The notes under the pieces: generated by a model
Databases searched by the model: none
Told to the model about the DNA's origin: nothing
The model's input: only the letters and a program-made list of their open reading frames with translations
Part shown: positions 14,650-26,130 of the stretch, in pieces
Layout of the letters: each line of letters starts with the position of its first letter
Numbering within the stretch: the stretch's first letter is position 1
Translations under genes and position numbers: made by a program
Source of the DNA: Lucifuga dentata
Lineage: Eukaryota > Chordata > Actinopteri > Ophidiiformes > Bythitidae
NCBI GenBank assembly: GCA_014773175.1
Contig: VXCM01001493.1
Coordinates: 35,464-99,463, forward strand
Length of the DNA: 64,000 nt
Reading direction: 5' to 3'

Positions 14650-15656
14650 TGAATTTTTCCTTGATTTACTGCCACTTTAACCATAATTTAATTAGACAAA
14701 AAGAACAGAAATGTTTCCACACCACTTTAGCTGCTGCTGTCTTTCTGACATAGATTAAAGAAGCTCCTCTTTTGTCATTTTGACAGAGTTTTAGATTCCT
14801 CAGATTTCTGTGGTGAAGGATTGACCCTGTTTTACTTTGTTCTCTTACTTGCCAGTTTCACATCATATTTCAAAGCCTTTAGGTAATTCGGGCACGTCTC
14901 AATAAAGATTTTGCTTGATATTAAAAACGTGGCAGAGGAGGAAAGGCATTCTTTAAATTCCACCTGAAATATGTTCCTATCAAATGTACAGAGAAACAAA
15001 GAGAAAATATAACCAGAGCTCCTGTCTCAGCAGGTATAGTACATGCCATGTATTTGCAACATTATGGGACGAAGTTCAGATAACAGCCACGTTACACCAT
15101 GACCCATCCTTATACCTTCATCCTACACTTTAGACTTGTGGATTAGATATTTATATTTTCAGTTCTTATCTGCTGCACGTCATGCAAGCTTCACATGATC
15201 AGCAGTAAATCTCTGTTCTTTTCTACAGAGTGAAACGGTGCCTCTAAAGCTTGCAGATAGGTACCTTGAGAAATGCATGGTGTTCGATTCTCAAGTTTGT
15301 CCTTTCAATCAGTGAGAAAAAGCTACACAGAAGTCAGAAAATGATAGAGGAGAAACTCATAAGTAGAGTAGAGCAATTTCCAGAAATGTACCATGACCTG
15401 GACCAAAAGGTCATTGCAAAGCAAAATGTCTGCAGGCAGACAGGGATATCTAAGATTCAGCCAACATGCTTGTATTTGAAATGTGATGCTAGCTGTTATC
15501 TAAAGCTAAAGTTGCTTCATGATTGCCACGTGCTGGTCTTAGTTTATTCCCAGCAATCTTTTCCTTACGCTGAGTGTTGAGCGTTGAGCGTCCTGTAGAT
15601 TTAAACACACACACTGTCCTCAAATAATCAAGAAACAGCAGAATTCAAAGATGATT

Positions 15657-15905
15657 TTAAAGGAGCTCAATAAATACAAACCTGCATACACATTACGTTA
15701 CTGACAACCATTTCCCCAAACAGACTACCGGAGTGGTAAATATTAGAATGTTTTTTTGTTTTTGTTTTGTTTTTTGGGTTTTTTTTGGCAAAATAACATG
15801 AAAACTAAAATATGGTTTTATAGTTTGGAAAATGATTGTCAGTATTGTAATAGATAGATAGTATTTATTGGTTTAAATGTGCAAAATTCACGGTATGGTC
15901 CTTTA
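15657..15905. repeat. TTAA-bounded dispersed repeat, family A, short inverted-ended copy
   Basis: The left part carries ACGTTACTGACAACCATTTC and the right part carries its approximate reverse complement (AAAATGATTGTCAGTATTGT), followed by TGCAAAATTCACGGTATGGTCCTTTA, the inverted form of the family's terminal sequence. The left terminus has lost the ACCATACCAGTGATTTTGC segment. The length of about 249 bp shows internal deletion relative to the 602-bp copy at 51564. Confidence 0.7.
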
Positions 15906-16308
15906 TGACATCTGCTTCCTGACAGCATATTAAGGTTAAATCTTCAGATCTTTGACTTGGTGTTTTAGTAGTTGGCCTCATCTCCACTCCTGTTCACACG
16001 AACACAACCCATAACTCAGCAGACTTCCTGTTGCTCCATGAGGCGACAGAGTAAAGACGTGTAGCTAACACACACACACACTGCAGATCAGTTATGACAT
16101 CTAGCTTGAATATGCTACAATGGAATTTGTTTTTTAAACATCCTGTGCTGTCCCGTTCGGTTCCATCCGTCATTTAGACGTAAATGAGGATGTGCAGGGC
16201 TGCTTTGTGCACACTTCCTGAGAGCTGAAGCTAAGGGCTCCTGTCTTTTTAACCATGAATGTTCCTGCTGAGATCTTACAATAGGTTTTGTTTCCATCAT
16301 GCCACATC

Positions 16309-16361
16309 TCAGCACAGCACAACACGACACAACACAACATGACACAACACAACACACAACT
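16309..16361. repeat. (ACAAC/ACACG)n short tandem repeat
   Basis: Imperfect five-base tandem units (CACAACACGACACAACACA-like). Not coding; the Cys-rich open frames read from the other strand are artefacts. Confidence 0.85.
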
Positions 16362-16425
16362 TCTAAACTTCTAGTGAACAGTGAGGTTTCTTGAGCATCT
16401 CAGCTGGAGTATTTGGTGGAGTCTG

Positions 16426-16462
16426 ACACACACACACACGCACACACACACACACACACACA
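16426..16462. repeat. (CA)n microsatellite
   Basis: CA dinucleotide run with a single G interruption. Confidence 0.95.
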
Positions 16463-16521
16463 GCAACACCCATCTACCAGACACATTATGAATCAGTCAC
16501 CTCACCATATTAAGGGTTAAG

Positions 16522-16528
16522 AGTGTAT

Positions 16529-16580
<52 letters not shown>
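16522..16580. repeat. (TG)n microsatellite
   Basis: Long TG run on the plus strand, opposite in orientation to the CA runs on either side (16426-16462 and 16807-16859). Confidence 0.95.
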
Positions 16581-16584
<4 letters not shown>

Positions 16585-16805
16585 GTGGGGGTTCTTGTAC
16601 AGTTTTTGTGGAAAATATTATGCCAGCGCAATTATTACACGGACACGGATGTCCAGTTTTCGCAATATTTCCTGAGCTGAAATGGTAATTATGGAATGAA
16701 GATTACCGCATGTTATTCTCCATTGACGTACAATGACAACACTGTTTCCTATATCCGTCACACACGGGAGGATGCACACATGCATGTGCACAAGTATGCA
16801 TGCTG

Positions 16806-16806
<1 letters not shown>

Positions 16807-16859
<53 letters not shown>
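16807..16859. repeat. (CA)n microsatellite
   Basis: Uninterrupted CA run of about 26 units. Confidence 0.95.
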
Positions 16860-16862
<3 letters not shown>

Positions 16863-16910
16863 AGTGCCTGAGGTGAAAAGTATCAAAGTGCATTTACTCA
16901 AGTGACGAAC

Positions 16911-17020
16911 TTAAGGACCATACCGGTGATTTTGCATGTTTGAGTCCAATAAATGCAAACAAGTTACATTACTGCCAACCAATTTCCAAAACATGGAGCA
17001 CTAAATATTAGAATTGTTTT
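16911..17020 (+). repeat. TTAA-bounded dispersed repeat, family A, left-end fragment
   Basis: Begins TTAAGGACCATACCGGTGAT and continues through TTTTGCATGTTTGAGTCC and ACATTACTGCCAACCAATTTCC, closely matching the left end of the copy at 51564. No inverted right end is seen, so this is a truncated copy. Confidence 0.7.
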
Positions 17021-17457
17021 TTTTTAAATTCTTTATTATTTCATTCCATAATTTTAACATTTTCATTCCTGCCTGAAATTGGAAATAAAAGACTTTTCAA
17101 TCACTTTTCAAATTGGGGATTTTCAATTTTTGTGCATTATTATGTAGAAGATACCATGATAATGCACCAACAATTATCACTCAGAGGGGTCCATTCTTCA
17201 CTATTACTTTTACTTTGGATACTTGAACACATATGTGTACATGTACATATACATGTTATTGCAAACACTTTTATTAAAAGATTTCTGAATGGAGGTCTTT
17301 TTCAGTATTTTTCACTATACTATCAGTACTTTTCCTTAAGAAAATGATTTACTGAGTTTAGACCAACACAGCAGAGGACAATCAAACCCCATTATTGAAG
17401 CAGATTGGACTCATGTAAGGCTTTAGAATCATTTCATATTCCCAGAAGCACCGAGAA

Positions 17458-17520
17458 ACACACACACATACTGTCTACTCACACACAAACACACACACAG
17501 ACACACACACACACACACAC
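17458..17520. repeat. (CA)n-rich repeat
   Basis: Imperfect CA-rich tract with interruptions. A further short CA run follows at about 17580-17590. Confidence 0.9.
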
Positions 17521-18600
17521 AACAGCGCCAAGCACAAAAAAAGCACGTGTGCACATACAGACACACCCCCTGTCCTACATACACACACACGGACACACTT
17601 TACGACTCTCTGCATCTGTTCATCAGCGTGGACCAACAAGTCCAAGTCAGTCTGAGGAACAACACCATCTCATCAATATGACCAATTCTATATGAAGCTT
17701 GATATACATTATTAATATTGTAGTAAGTACAAAATACACAGTTATTCCTTACACATCACCATCTAGTGTCTTGAAATGGAAGTATGAATGAATATATGTC
17801 CATAAAATCGCCAACTAAAGCCACTTAAAAGTTCGCGTGGGGTAATCATAACATATATGTTCTATGTGTTATAACATACATGTTTAATATAAAGGCTTCA
17901 GCGTTTGGAATTTAAACCGCCTCAGTATGAATCCGAATGCAAAAACAGATCATTTCTATCAGGACTTCTAACTTTTACTGTGATATCTGAATGAACGGGG
18001 TCTGCTATGAATGTATTTTACAGGTTTCCATGGTTCATTTTCATAAGGAGAGCCCAATGATTTTGAGTTTCATAAATATACAAACTGCTTCACAGCCCAC
18101 CAAAACCAAACAGGCAAAATAAAATAAAAACAAAGAAAGAATAAACTCACCGGAGTGACTTCAGCCGTCTTGACATTGTTCAGCGCTGTCTGTTATCGCT
18201 AAGTTATATCTGCATATGATGATACAGGGAAGACGTAGATAAACATCCGATCCATGTAAACTTCAAGAATAAACACCATCATTCATTAGGGAATGTCTTC
18301 GTTAGAATCTGCAGGTCGCTCATGGAAATAATAATGGCTTATGTTGCGCCTTTACGCATTTCCTTTCCTTCTGGTCAAAACAAGGAGTCACCAATCGGTG
18401 TGTAATTTCTATACTTCGGTTGAATGGGACTTATTGAGACCACTGATGTAAAAGCAGACAAAGACCAAGTATTTTTTCTCCCCCCACTAGACAAAACACC
18501 GCTCGTGGAAAATTGGATCACTGTACCTACTACGAGACCCACTTTTTTCCCCGAAACGTGATGGACAGATTGCGTGAAAAGTTAAATTGCCTCAAGGAGT

Positions 18601-19445
18601 GAATGCAAAGGAATTTCCCTGCATGAAGAACATACTTAACAAGCCTTTAAGCTGTCAGGAATGCTTTGTGGTCTGCTGGCCAAAGGGAGACAAATATGTT
18701 AATAATGTAGGCTACTGCCATACCAAATATGGCAATATTGTTACGTCTGAGCTGTGGCGCGCATCTGGAAATGTTTAGCTCTCTGCATAAAGGCAATGGA
18801 GAGCCAGAAATAGATACTGTTAAACGATTTCTACCCACACCTTTAGTACTCAGAGAAACATACAGCTATTTTAAACGTGCCCATGCAACGCAGTAACAGT
18901 GGATTTAACAATTTGCTTTAATCAGCATTGTTAAAAAGCATTACTGTCATCAGATCGCTATAGTAATATTCCAACAGGCATTTAGAAGTAACTTTGTCGT
19001 AATCACATGCTTATTTTTTTCATTTTTATATCCCCTAAGGATGAAATAGTAGTTGCATGATAAAGTTTGAGTAGCCTATTAGAAACGGATCACAGGATTG
19101 AAGATGTGAATTAAAAACAACGTGAAAAGTGGAAAAGTCACAATAAGATTATTTAATCCCTGACAAAAATTACAATAAAAAACACCTCGAGAATTTCTAT
19201 AGTCAACTGAGAAAGGTAGGGAGAGGAAGAAAATGAAAGGATAAACAAGAAGGGAAAAATGTGAGACGGAAAAGTGTGTTCAGATGGGATCCAGGGGGGA
19301 AAAAATCCATTTGAGAAAGAAAAAGAGAGGTTTAGACAGGGTGGAGCTTAGGCCTTGGATGGAAAATGCGCCGAGAAACATTCCTGGCATAGTTTGGGAA
19401 CAGTTCAGCAGGCAGCCCAGGAACGACGTCAGCTTCCCACTACGG
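18601..19445 (+). promoter_or_regulatory. ccn1: ccn1 upstream regulatory region
   Basis: A perfect CArG box, CCAAATATGG, lies at 18723-18732, about 750 bp upstream of the predicted start site. CCN1 is an immediate-early gene known to respond to SRF, which binds CC(A/T)6GG. TEAD-type motifs occur at 18658-18663 (GGAATG) and 19379-19384 (CATTCC), fitting the known YAP-TEAD control of CCN1. A CRE-like half-site, GACGTCA, lies at 19425-19431. The sites are seen directly; their use is inferred from the gene family. Confidence 0.6.
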
Positions 19446-19453
19446 TATATAAG
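19446..19453 (+). promoter_or_regulatory. ccn1: ccn1 TATA box
   Basis: TATATAAG sits 235 bp upstream of the ccn1 ATG, in a GC-richer context. Transcription would start near 19475, leaving a 5'UTR of about 210 bases. CCN1 genes of other vertebrates also have a TATA promoter. Confidence 0.8.
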
Positions 19454-19687
19454 TCTGGAGGTGGCCGGACTTCAGCAGACTGCAACTGCTTTACCAAGAG
19501 CTTCATCTCCAAACCTACTCAAGGAGCCTCTTATTCCAGAGACTACCAGCAAACAAATCAAGAGAGAAAGACGACTGAGAGAGGAAATACCTAAGGAGTC
19601 CTCCGAATCCGAAGACAGACTACCAGCCTTTCTTACGAGCAACTAGGAACGGGATTCTTCTTACGCACAAGAAAAAATATATCCAAG

Positions 19688-21544
19688 ATGCTGATGCTTA
19701 CTGTTGTCATTATCTTCATTGGAAGTTTCAACTTGGTAAGTTATATCTCATTTTCATTTTGAAAGAGAAAAGTTTTCAGCATACTGTTAAAATTATCTGT
19801 TCTTATCCTATTCATGGAGAGAGTTAAAATATTTTTTTTTCTTTGAATCGTGGCTTAGAAAAGAGGCATAATGTGAGATTTATTTATGTGGTATGGCTTG
19901 GAAAAGTTCTTTAACAAGGCTCTTGTTGGGTGTACAGGTCCTCTCCTCCTCCTGCCCCTCCGTGTGTGAGTGTCCGCTGGAGATGCCCAAATGCGCACCC
20001 GGTGTGAGCGTCGTCCTGGACGGCTGCGGCTGCTGCAAGGTCTGCGCCAGGCAGCTCAACGAGGACTGCAGCCTGACCGAGCCCTGCGACCACACTAAAG
20101 GGCTGGAGTGCAACTTTGGGGCCAGTTTTGCTGCTACTACTCGTGGCATCTGCCGAGGTATGTATAAACACCACTCAGCTCCAAATGCATGATGCTGAAG
20201 TTGTTTTTTTTAAATTGAGGGCTGGTTTATTCTGGTGTCTGGGAACCTGTGTGATTTCAACACTGTGGAATGCAGCTTAGAGGAAACTTAGTCTAAACCT
20301 CAAAGTACAGACAGCCCACTGAGGGGGGAAAGTGACTCCTCAGGCAGCCTGAAGAATTTCACAGTTTAACTGATCCTTATCTGGCAGCCATGTGATGTCT
20401 TCAGCAGACATCTCTGAGCAGAGCAGGAAAGAATAACATTCCTTTCCTCCTGTTTTTTTCCAGCCAAGTCGGAGGGCAGACCCTGCGAGTACAACAGCAG
20501 GATCTACCAGAATGGAGAGAGCTTCCAGCCCAACTGTAAACACCAGTGCACATGCATCGATGGGGCGGTGGGATGTGTCCCGTTGTGCCCACAGGAGCTC
20601 TCCCTACCCAACCTGGGCTGTGCCAACCCCAGACTGGTCAAAGTGGCAGGCCAGTGCTGCGAAGAGTGGGTGTGTGATGATGGCAAAGAGACAGACATCC
20701 TGGAGAAAATCTTTGGCAAAGATATGATCACTGACGAGCTGGAAAGAGACCTCACCAACAGGAACGAGCTCATTTCAATCGTCAAGGGTGGACTCAAATC
20801 TCTACCTGGTAAGAAAACAGCATTTGATTTAGCAAATTATTTTTATTTTCCTGGATGCATGTTCCAGTGCTTCAACATTTTCTCAATTTGCTAATGTCAT
20901 GTTTTGATTTTTTTATTCACAGCATTCAGAATACAGCCTGAGGGCCAAATGTTCGACAGCCAGAAGTGCATTGTCCAAACCACACCCTGGTCCCAGTGCT
21001 CCAAGACCTGTGGAACTGGCATCTCAACCAGAGTCACCAACAACAACAGCGAGTGCAAACTGGTCAAAGAGTCAAGAATCTGTGAAGTGCGGCCATGCAC
21101 CCAGTCACCTTATTCCAGCCTGAAGGTAAGCTTGAGTGATTGATTGTATGTGATGTAAGCATGCATGACATTAAAATTCCATCACTGCTGGGTCTAAGTG
21201 CATGACTGATGTCCTTCTCGCTGTTATCCTCTCCTCTACAGAAAGGAAAGAAGTGCAGCAGAACCAAGAAATCAAGCCAGCCTGTCAAGTTCACCTATGC
21301 TGGCTGCTCCAGCCTGAAGAAGTACAGGCCCAAGTACTGTGGAGCCTGTGTGGACGGGCGCTGCTGCACCCCTCACGACACCAGAACCATCCGCGTCAAG
21401 TTCCGCTGCGACGACGGCGAGACCTTCAACAAGAACATCATGATGATTGAGTCCTGCAAGTGCACCTACAACTGTCCCCATGCCAACGAAGCCTCTTACC
21501 CCTTCTACCGCCTCTCCAACGACATCCATAAGTTCAGAGACTGA
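19688..21544 (+). CDS. ccn1: CCN family member 1 / CYR61, complete, five coding exons
   Basis: Secreted matricellular protein that binds integrins and heparan sulphate and acts in adhesion, angiogenesis and growth control. Exons are 19688-19735, 19938-20157, 20464-20808, 20923-21125 and 21242-21544, all with GT..AG borders and consistent phases, giving 372 aa (human 381). One exon encodes each module: signal peptide (1-16 and onward; [16 protein letters not shown]), IGFBP module (about 22-90, with GCGCCKVC), VWC module (about 95-160, with [14 protein letters not shown]) and hinge, TSP1 module (about 220-265, [15 protein letters not shown]), and C-terminal cystine-knot module (273-372, [16 protein letters not shown], ending NDIHKFRD). 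The hinge is the most diverged part. The start is the first ATG after the predicted cap site that gives a signal peptide. Identity as CCN1 rather than CCN2 rests on the C-terminal tail, the VWC sequence and the ddah1-znhit6 neighbours; fish also have ccn1-like paralogues. Confidence 0.97.
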
Positions 21545-22275
21545 GTGTGTTTGGTGAAGATTGTTCGAAACCCTTAAGTAAGAGAGAGAAAGAGATAAGA
21601 ACATTGGCAGCCAATGGCAGTTCATTTGAATTCAAGGGTGTAAGTAGACTGCCAATCAACTACCAGCTTCTTGTTGTAACGAGATTCCCAAGGAATTGTG
21701 GGCTTACATCATGAGGACTTAATGAAGTGCACTGCTTGCTGTGACTACATCAGCATTCTTAAAAAAGAATTGCTTCATATTAATGGAGCATCCACGGTAG
21801 CTTCGTTATGGAGCAACATGTAATTAACATTTGTACATTTGTTAGTCGTTGATACCAATTCGCTGTGTATATTTTGATCTTTAACATCAGACATGACCCA
21901 AATTGTAGACTTGTGTGTGTATATGTAGGTATGCACATGCGCAACTTAAATTTGTATACCATCCTGTATCCTAAGAACAAGACACCAAAATGTAACCTCT
22001 CGACTTGTTTAACAAGTATGTGGTTTCATTCCTTCCTGACGTGGGCATTACTGTTCATGTTTTGTGGCAGCTATTGAACTCCCTTTATCAACAAAAGACA
22101 AAGCGAAACATGTCAAAGGATGAATGAATGAATGTTTTTATTATTGTTATTAATATTATTTATCAAAAATGTAGCTACTTTATTTGGATATATTATGTGT
22201 CATACTGGAATAAATTGTAAAATGATTTAATTTTATATGCTACAAATAAAACTGATTTATTTATGAAATATAACA
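21545..22275 (+). promoter_or_regulatory. ccn1: ccn1 3'UTR with polyadenylation signals and AU-rich elements
   Basis: Two AATAAA signals occur at 22209-22214 and 22245-22250, so the mRNA should end near 22230 or 22270. ATTTA motifs at 22156-22160 and an overlapping ATTTATTTA at 22255-22263 resemble the AU-rich instability elements of immediate-early mRNAs. The second lies just after the distal signal and may fall inside or outside the transcript. Confidence 0.7.
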
Positions 22276-25200
22276 CTGCCTGAGTTCATTATGTTCAACC
22301 TACAAAATATTAATATGGCCACGTGCACAGAGGTGAGGGAGGTTATTTAAAGTAACAGTGAAGAAAACTCCCCTGTTATATCATTCTATCGACCCATCAG
22401 ATTGTCAGACAGACAGTGTGCAGGGTCAGTCTGTTCTTATATAACAGTCTTGGAGCATCTCTCCTGACTTTTTGTGCTTAGGAATGCCATTCTGAAGTGA
22501 GCTAGCCTGCTTTCACTTGATCCTGGCTGAGCCCTACACTTGACTGATTCTGAGAAGAAAAAAAAAAAAAAAANAAAAAAAAAAAAAAAGATTAGGTTCA
22601 CAAGAAACAATGAGTATGGGAGTATGCCAAGAATCTTAAGTGCTACTCTGAATGGGTTGGGATTAGACACCATGCAACAAGGACAATGACTATTATTGTA
22701 TGCAATGGGCTGTATACAAAGAATGCATTCCCGGTTTTCACATAGCAGACCTGCACTACCAAACTGATCTAATTCATCAGTAGGTGCCTTTAAAAGTGAA
22801 TTACTCACATTGGCCTCGGATGGCCCTCAAACTGCAGTGGTCTGCAAAACAGTTGTAAACAGTCCTGCAAAGTAGGGCAGGCTTATGTCTCGCTTCCAGA
22901 TTTTGGTTTAACAAGCACCAAGAAATATTATTATGAGGTAGAAAGAGGGGAATGGGGGAAGGACATGAAGCATGGGTAACATAGTTGCTTTTGCAGTCAT
23001 GCAACCTTCAAATTTTGTTCTCCAGCTACTAAAACAAGGTGTTGCTATTAGCACATTAACCTCACGAATCTCCCATTTTGTGTTTTGTTTATTTCTACTG
23101 TAGATGATTTCTATTTCTGTTTGCTTTGTGTGCAGAAGTTTTATGCAAATCCGTAAGAAATAATGAGTCTCAATCTGAAAAGGATGCCGTTTCCCCTTGT
23201 TTGTTTTCCTGTTTGAGGTAAGGTCTAGTGGCATATGTGTGCACCTGGTGAAAAACAGCTATGGTTTGAACTGGGATAGGGAGAGTAGATAGAGCTCAGG
23301 GGCAATGACAGGGAAGGGTTTCTTTTTTTGATCCAGGTAGAGGGAGCGGCTCAGGAATGCAGCAGTGGCTCAGAAAGCAGACATCCTGATGGGCGGCAGA
23401 TGTTGGAAAATATTTCAGAGCAACATGTTCACTTTAGCTAAGAAGATTTTCCAAATATACACAAACACTCCCAAGTACTTACCTGTATCCACAAAAGGCA
23501 TTTTATCAACTGACAACAACTATGAAAACTTGTGTATGTGAAGCTACATGGCACCTCTGCCTAACCACCCTGCATGGCTGATGGAAATAAGTCTTAATCG
23601 TGTGTATTTAATAAGAGGTTGAGCAGGACACGTTGCCTTTGATTGAGCTGCGTACCACGCAGAATGTGCCCTCTGAGGTTTTACAGATTTCTCACATTAA
23701 AGGCAGCCTAATCACAAAGATGTGTGGCTGCCCCTTGCAGCCTGGCTTTACAGTCAAAACACTTTCAGAGAGACTTGTTTTTACTCTCCTTCTACTATTT
23801 CCTAAGGAACAAAATTTCCATCTCAGTCTTTTGTAGTTTGGAAAGTGAATCACAATCAGACTGTCATTTGTCTTGTTAACACAATGCAGCTAACTTGGTT
23901 ATGTAATGACATCTGTATGTTATGTGAGCAGTCTTTTCGGTCATCCGTAGCATTCCTTTACAATGTACAGAAAAGCTCAGCAAGGAGGTACACAATCTCT
24001 CTGCTTTAAATGTCTCTGGAAGTCAAAAGATCCCATTTATTTTGAGAAATATATTGAGGAGACCTTGACCAACAGTGCGTAAACCTGTAAAAACCATTGC
24101 TCTCAGACACATGGGCAAACAAGGCTCTCACACACAGGCGCCCCTGCAATTAAATCACTCAGCGACTACCTCATTCCCTGAACCCAAAATGTGTTTATAT
24201 GACAAAGACATTAGCATGAACGCTTCATCAAAAACTATGTAATGCTGTGCAACCAGAAGCTAACAGGACTGAGATTGGCCATTACAACATTCTGGAAGCT
24301 GCTGAGCCCTGATGTCAGCTATTTTACAGCCCCCATGTCTACAGCTTCAGGTTAACATTCACTGCTATAAGGAACTCAGGGGCAAGAAGCAAGGAGGGTT
24401 AGAGGCTGGCCACTAAGTCCAAATAGAAACCCAGCTGCTTGCTTTAAAAGTGCCATCTGGTGGCCTTAAAGGGACATAGCATGCTATGTGTGATTTTTGA
24501 ATGAATTAATTAACCAGACTATTCAGAACATACCTGCACATTCTGGAGCACCAATGCAGAGCTTAAAGACTCATTGGAATGGAGTAAACATCTTACAAAA
24601 TGCTGCTTAAAATGATTTATTTGCATATTATATATTACATTTTTTCTAAAATAACTGTAACATGGTAACGTAAAGGACACCTTTTTACCAAATCCTGATA
24701 GGGTGTGGGACCATCTCCTTTTCAAAACAAAGTCCAACCAAGCTTGAACAACTTGAACAACAAAGCATGCAAAGAACACGAATGTGCATAAACACAAACA
24801 CATGCATATACACAAACACACATACACACAAAACTGTGACAGTGATGCAACTCTGCTGAAACACCCGTCAAATCCCCCATCTGCAATTACATAAGAATAA
24901 CTGATGAGCAGGCTTACGGGAAAATTAGAGTGAATTCTCTCCCAGGCTGTTGGATTGTTGAGTCTGTCCCTAGAGGCCTGCTGGCTACTGGACTGATTAT
25001 TTGTTCAAACTGCACATTGATGGGAGAGGCAGCAGTCAGTCTTTAGCCAACTGGAGTCTTGGCCCAATTGAGACAATGTTGAATTGTACGATCTCCAAGG
25101 GGACACGTTCTGTCACAAGTGGCTGAACTAATGTTGGCATTTGCTGCCCTTGTTATTGATTCTCATTGGTTTAACATGTAGACTGATGAGGTCACATTAA

Positions 25201-25300
25201 AAAAAAAAATGTCCTTTTGCCTTAGCTTCCTTTAACTGTTGAAAGCCTCAACATAAAACTCATTTGAGATTCTTGTAACAATCATGGTTGCCTTCCAAAA
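22276..25300. other. Intergenic region 3' of ccn1
   Basis: No gene is recognised on either strand. It contains an A-run with a single N at 22574 and otherwise unremarkable AT-rich sequence. Confidence 0.65.
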
Positions 25301-25306
25301 CAATTC

Positions 25307-26130
25307 ACTGGCAAGCAAAAGTTTGGAATCACCCAGAAATTTTCATGTTCTAGACAGAAATTGATATTTTACTCACTAGGGTGGCATTAAATTGTTGTAA
25401 ATATATAGCCAATTCATTAATAATGTTGCAAATGCTATTACCATGGAAATGACTGATTTCTAATTAATTATTCATATAAAACTGCAAAGCCATTTTCAGC
25501 AGACATTACTCTAGGGTCCTAATATAAACTCTTTTTACTCATCCTTTATTAATCATGTTCAAATGCAAATTGATTACTAGAGACACCTTTGTAATTGTGT
25601 TGCCACACGACACCCATTATTATATTCAATTAAGCATGTAAATTATTATTCAAAGGTAAAGGATACTCCATACATCAGATTGCTAAGTGACTGAAGACTT
25701 CATGCAAAGGTATCCACAGCAGTCTTGACACAAAAGGACAAACTGGATCTAACCAGGACAGGAAAAGAAGCCCAGATGCACAACTGCTCAAGAAGATAAG
25801 TACATCAGAGTCTGTAGTTTGAGAAACAGATGACTTACAGATCCTCAGTTGGCTGCTTCTTGAAATATTACATGCCAAATACCAGTGTCATCTGCAACAG
25901 TGAAAAGACAACTCTGGGATGCTGGCCTTACAGGCAGAGTTTTAAAGAAAAAGCCATATCTGAACCTGCCAAATATAAAGAAAATGTTAAAATGGGACAA
26001 AGAGCACAGACTACAGAGGATGGGTGACTGGAAAAGAGCATTATGGACTGACGAGTCTAAGTTTGAGGTGTTTGGATCAAGGAGGAGAACATATATGAGA
26101 CAGAGAGCAAATGAAAGGATACTGTAGGAG
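25307..26130 (+). mobile_element. Tc1-like DNA transposon remnant
   Basis: The left end resembles a Tc1-type inverted repeat: GGCAAGCAAAAGTTTGGAAT followed by CACCCAGAAATTTTCATG. The body encodes a broken Tc1 transposase. After a degenerate N-terminal region, the frame from 25885 reads RQLWDAGLTGRV, then ALWTDESKFEVFGSRRR, which carries the first catalytic Asp (WTDES) of the DDE triad. A TAG stop at about 26125 interrupts the protein, and the rest of the catalytic domain and the right inverted repeat are not recognisable. The element is therefore an inactive, 3'-truncated fossil with unclear right boundary. Confidence 0.85.

Larger units (their letters stand above)
12561..18600. other. Intergenic region between divergent ddah1 and ccn1
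   Basis: No protein-coding gene could be recognised. The region is AT-rich in its left part (about 12720-13020), then carries several long microsatellites (13785-13844, 14571-14649, 16426-16580, 16807-16859, 17458-17520) and two copies of TTAA-bounded family A. The 176-codon open frame at 13810-14340 is read out of a GT repeat and Pro/Ser-rich low-complexity sequence and resembles no family. A possible minus-strand first exon at 18151-18176 is described among the findings. Confidence 0.7.

Noticed and set aside
15251..15580. 109-codon plus-strand frame
   Set aside because: No recognisable domain, splice signals or repeat similarity; consistent with chance in AT-rich intergenic DNA.
19352..19361. 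CCTTGGATGG as a second CArG box near the ccn1 TATA box
   Set aside because: The six central bases include two Gs, so it does not meet CC(A/T)6GG.
19284..19646. 120-codon open frame overlapping the ccn1 promoter and 5'UTR
   Set aside because: It starts upstream of the TATA box and predicted start site, so most of it would not be transcribed, and it has no recognisable domain.
21272..21625. 117-codon minus-strand open frame opposite the last ccn1 exon
   Set aside because: It is the antisense shadow of the cystine-knot exon, where codon bias keeps the opposite strand open.
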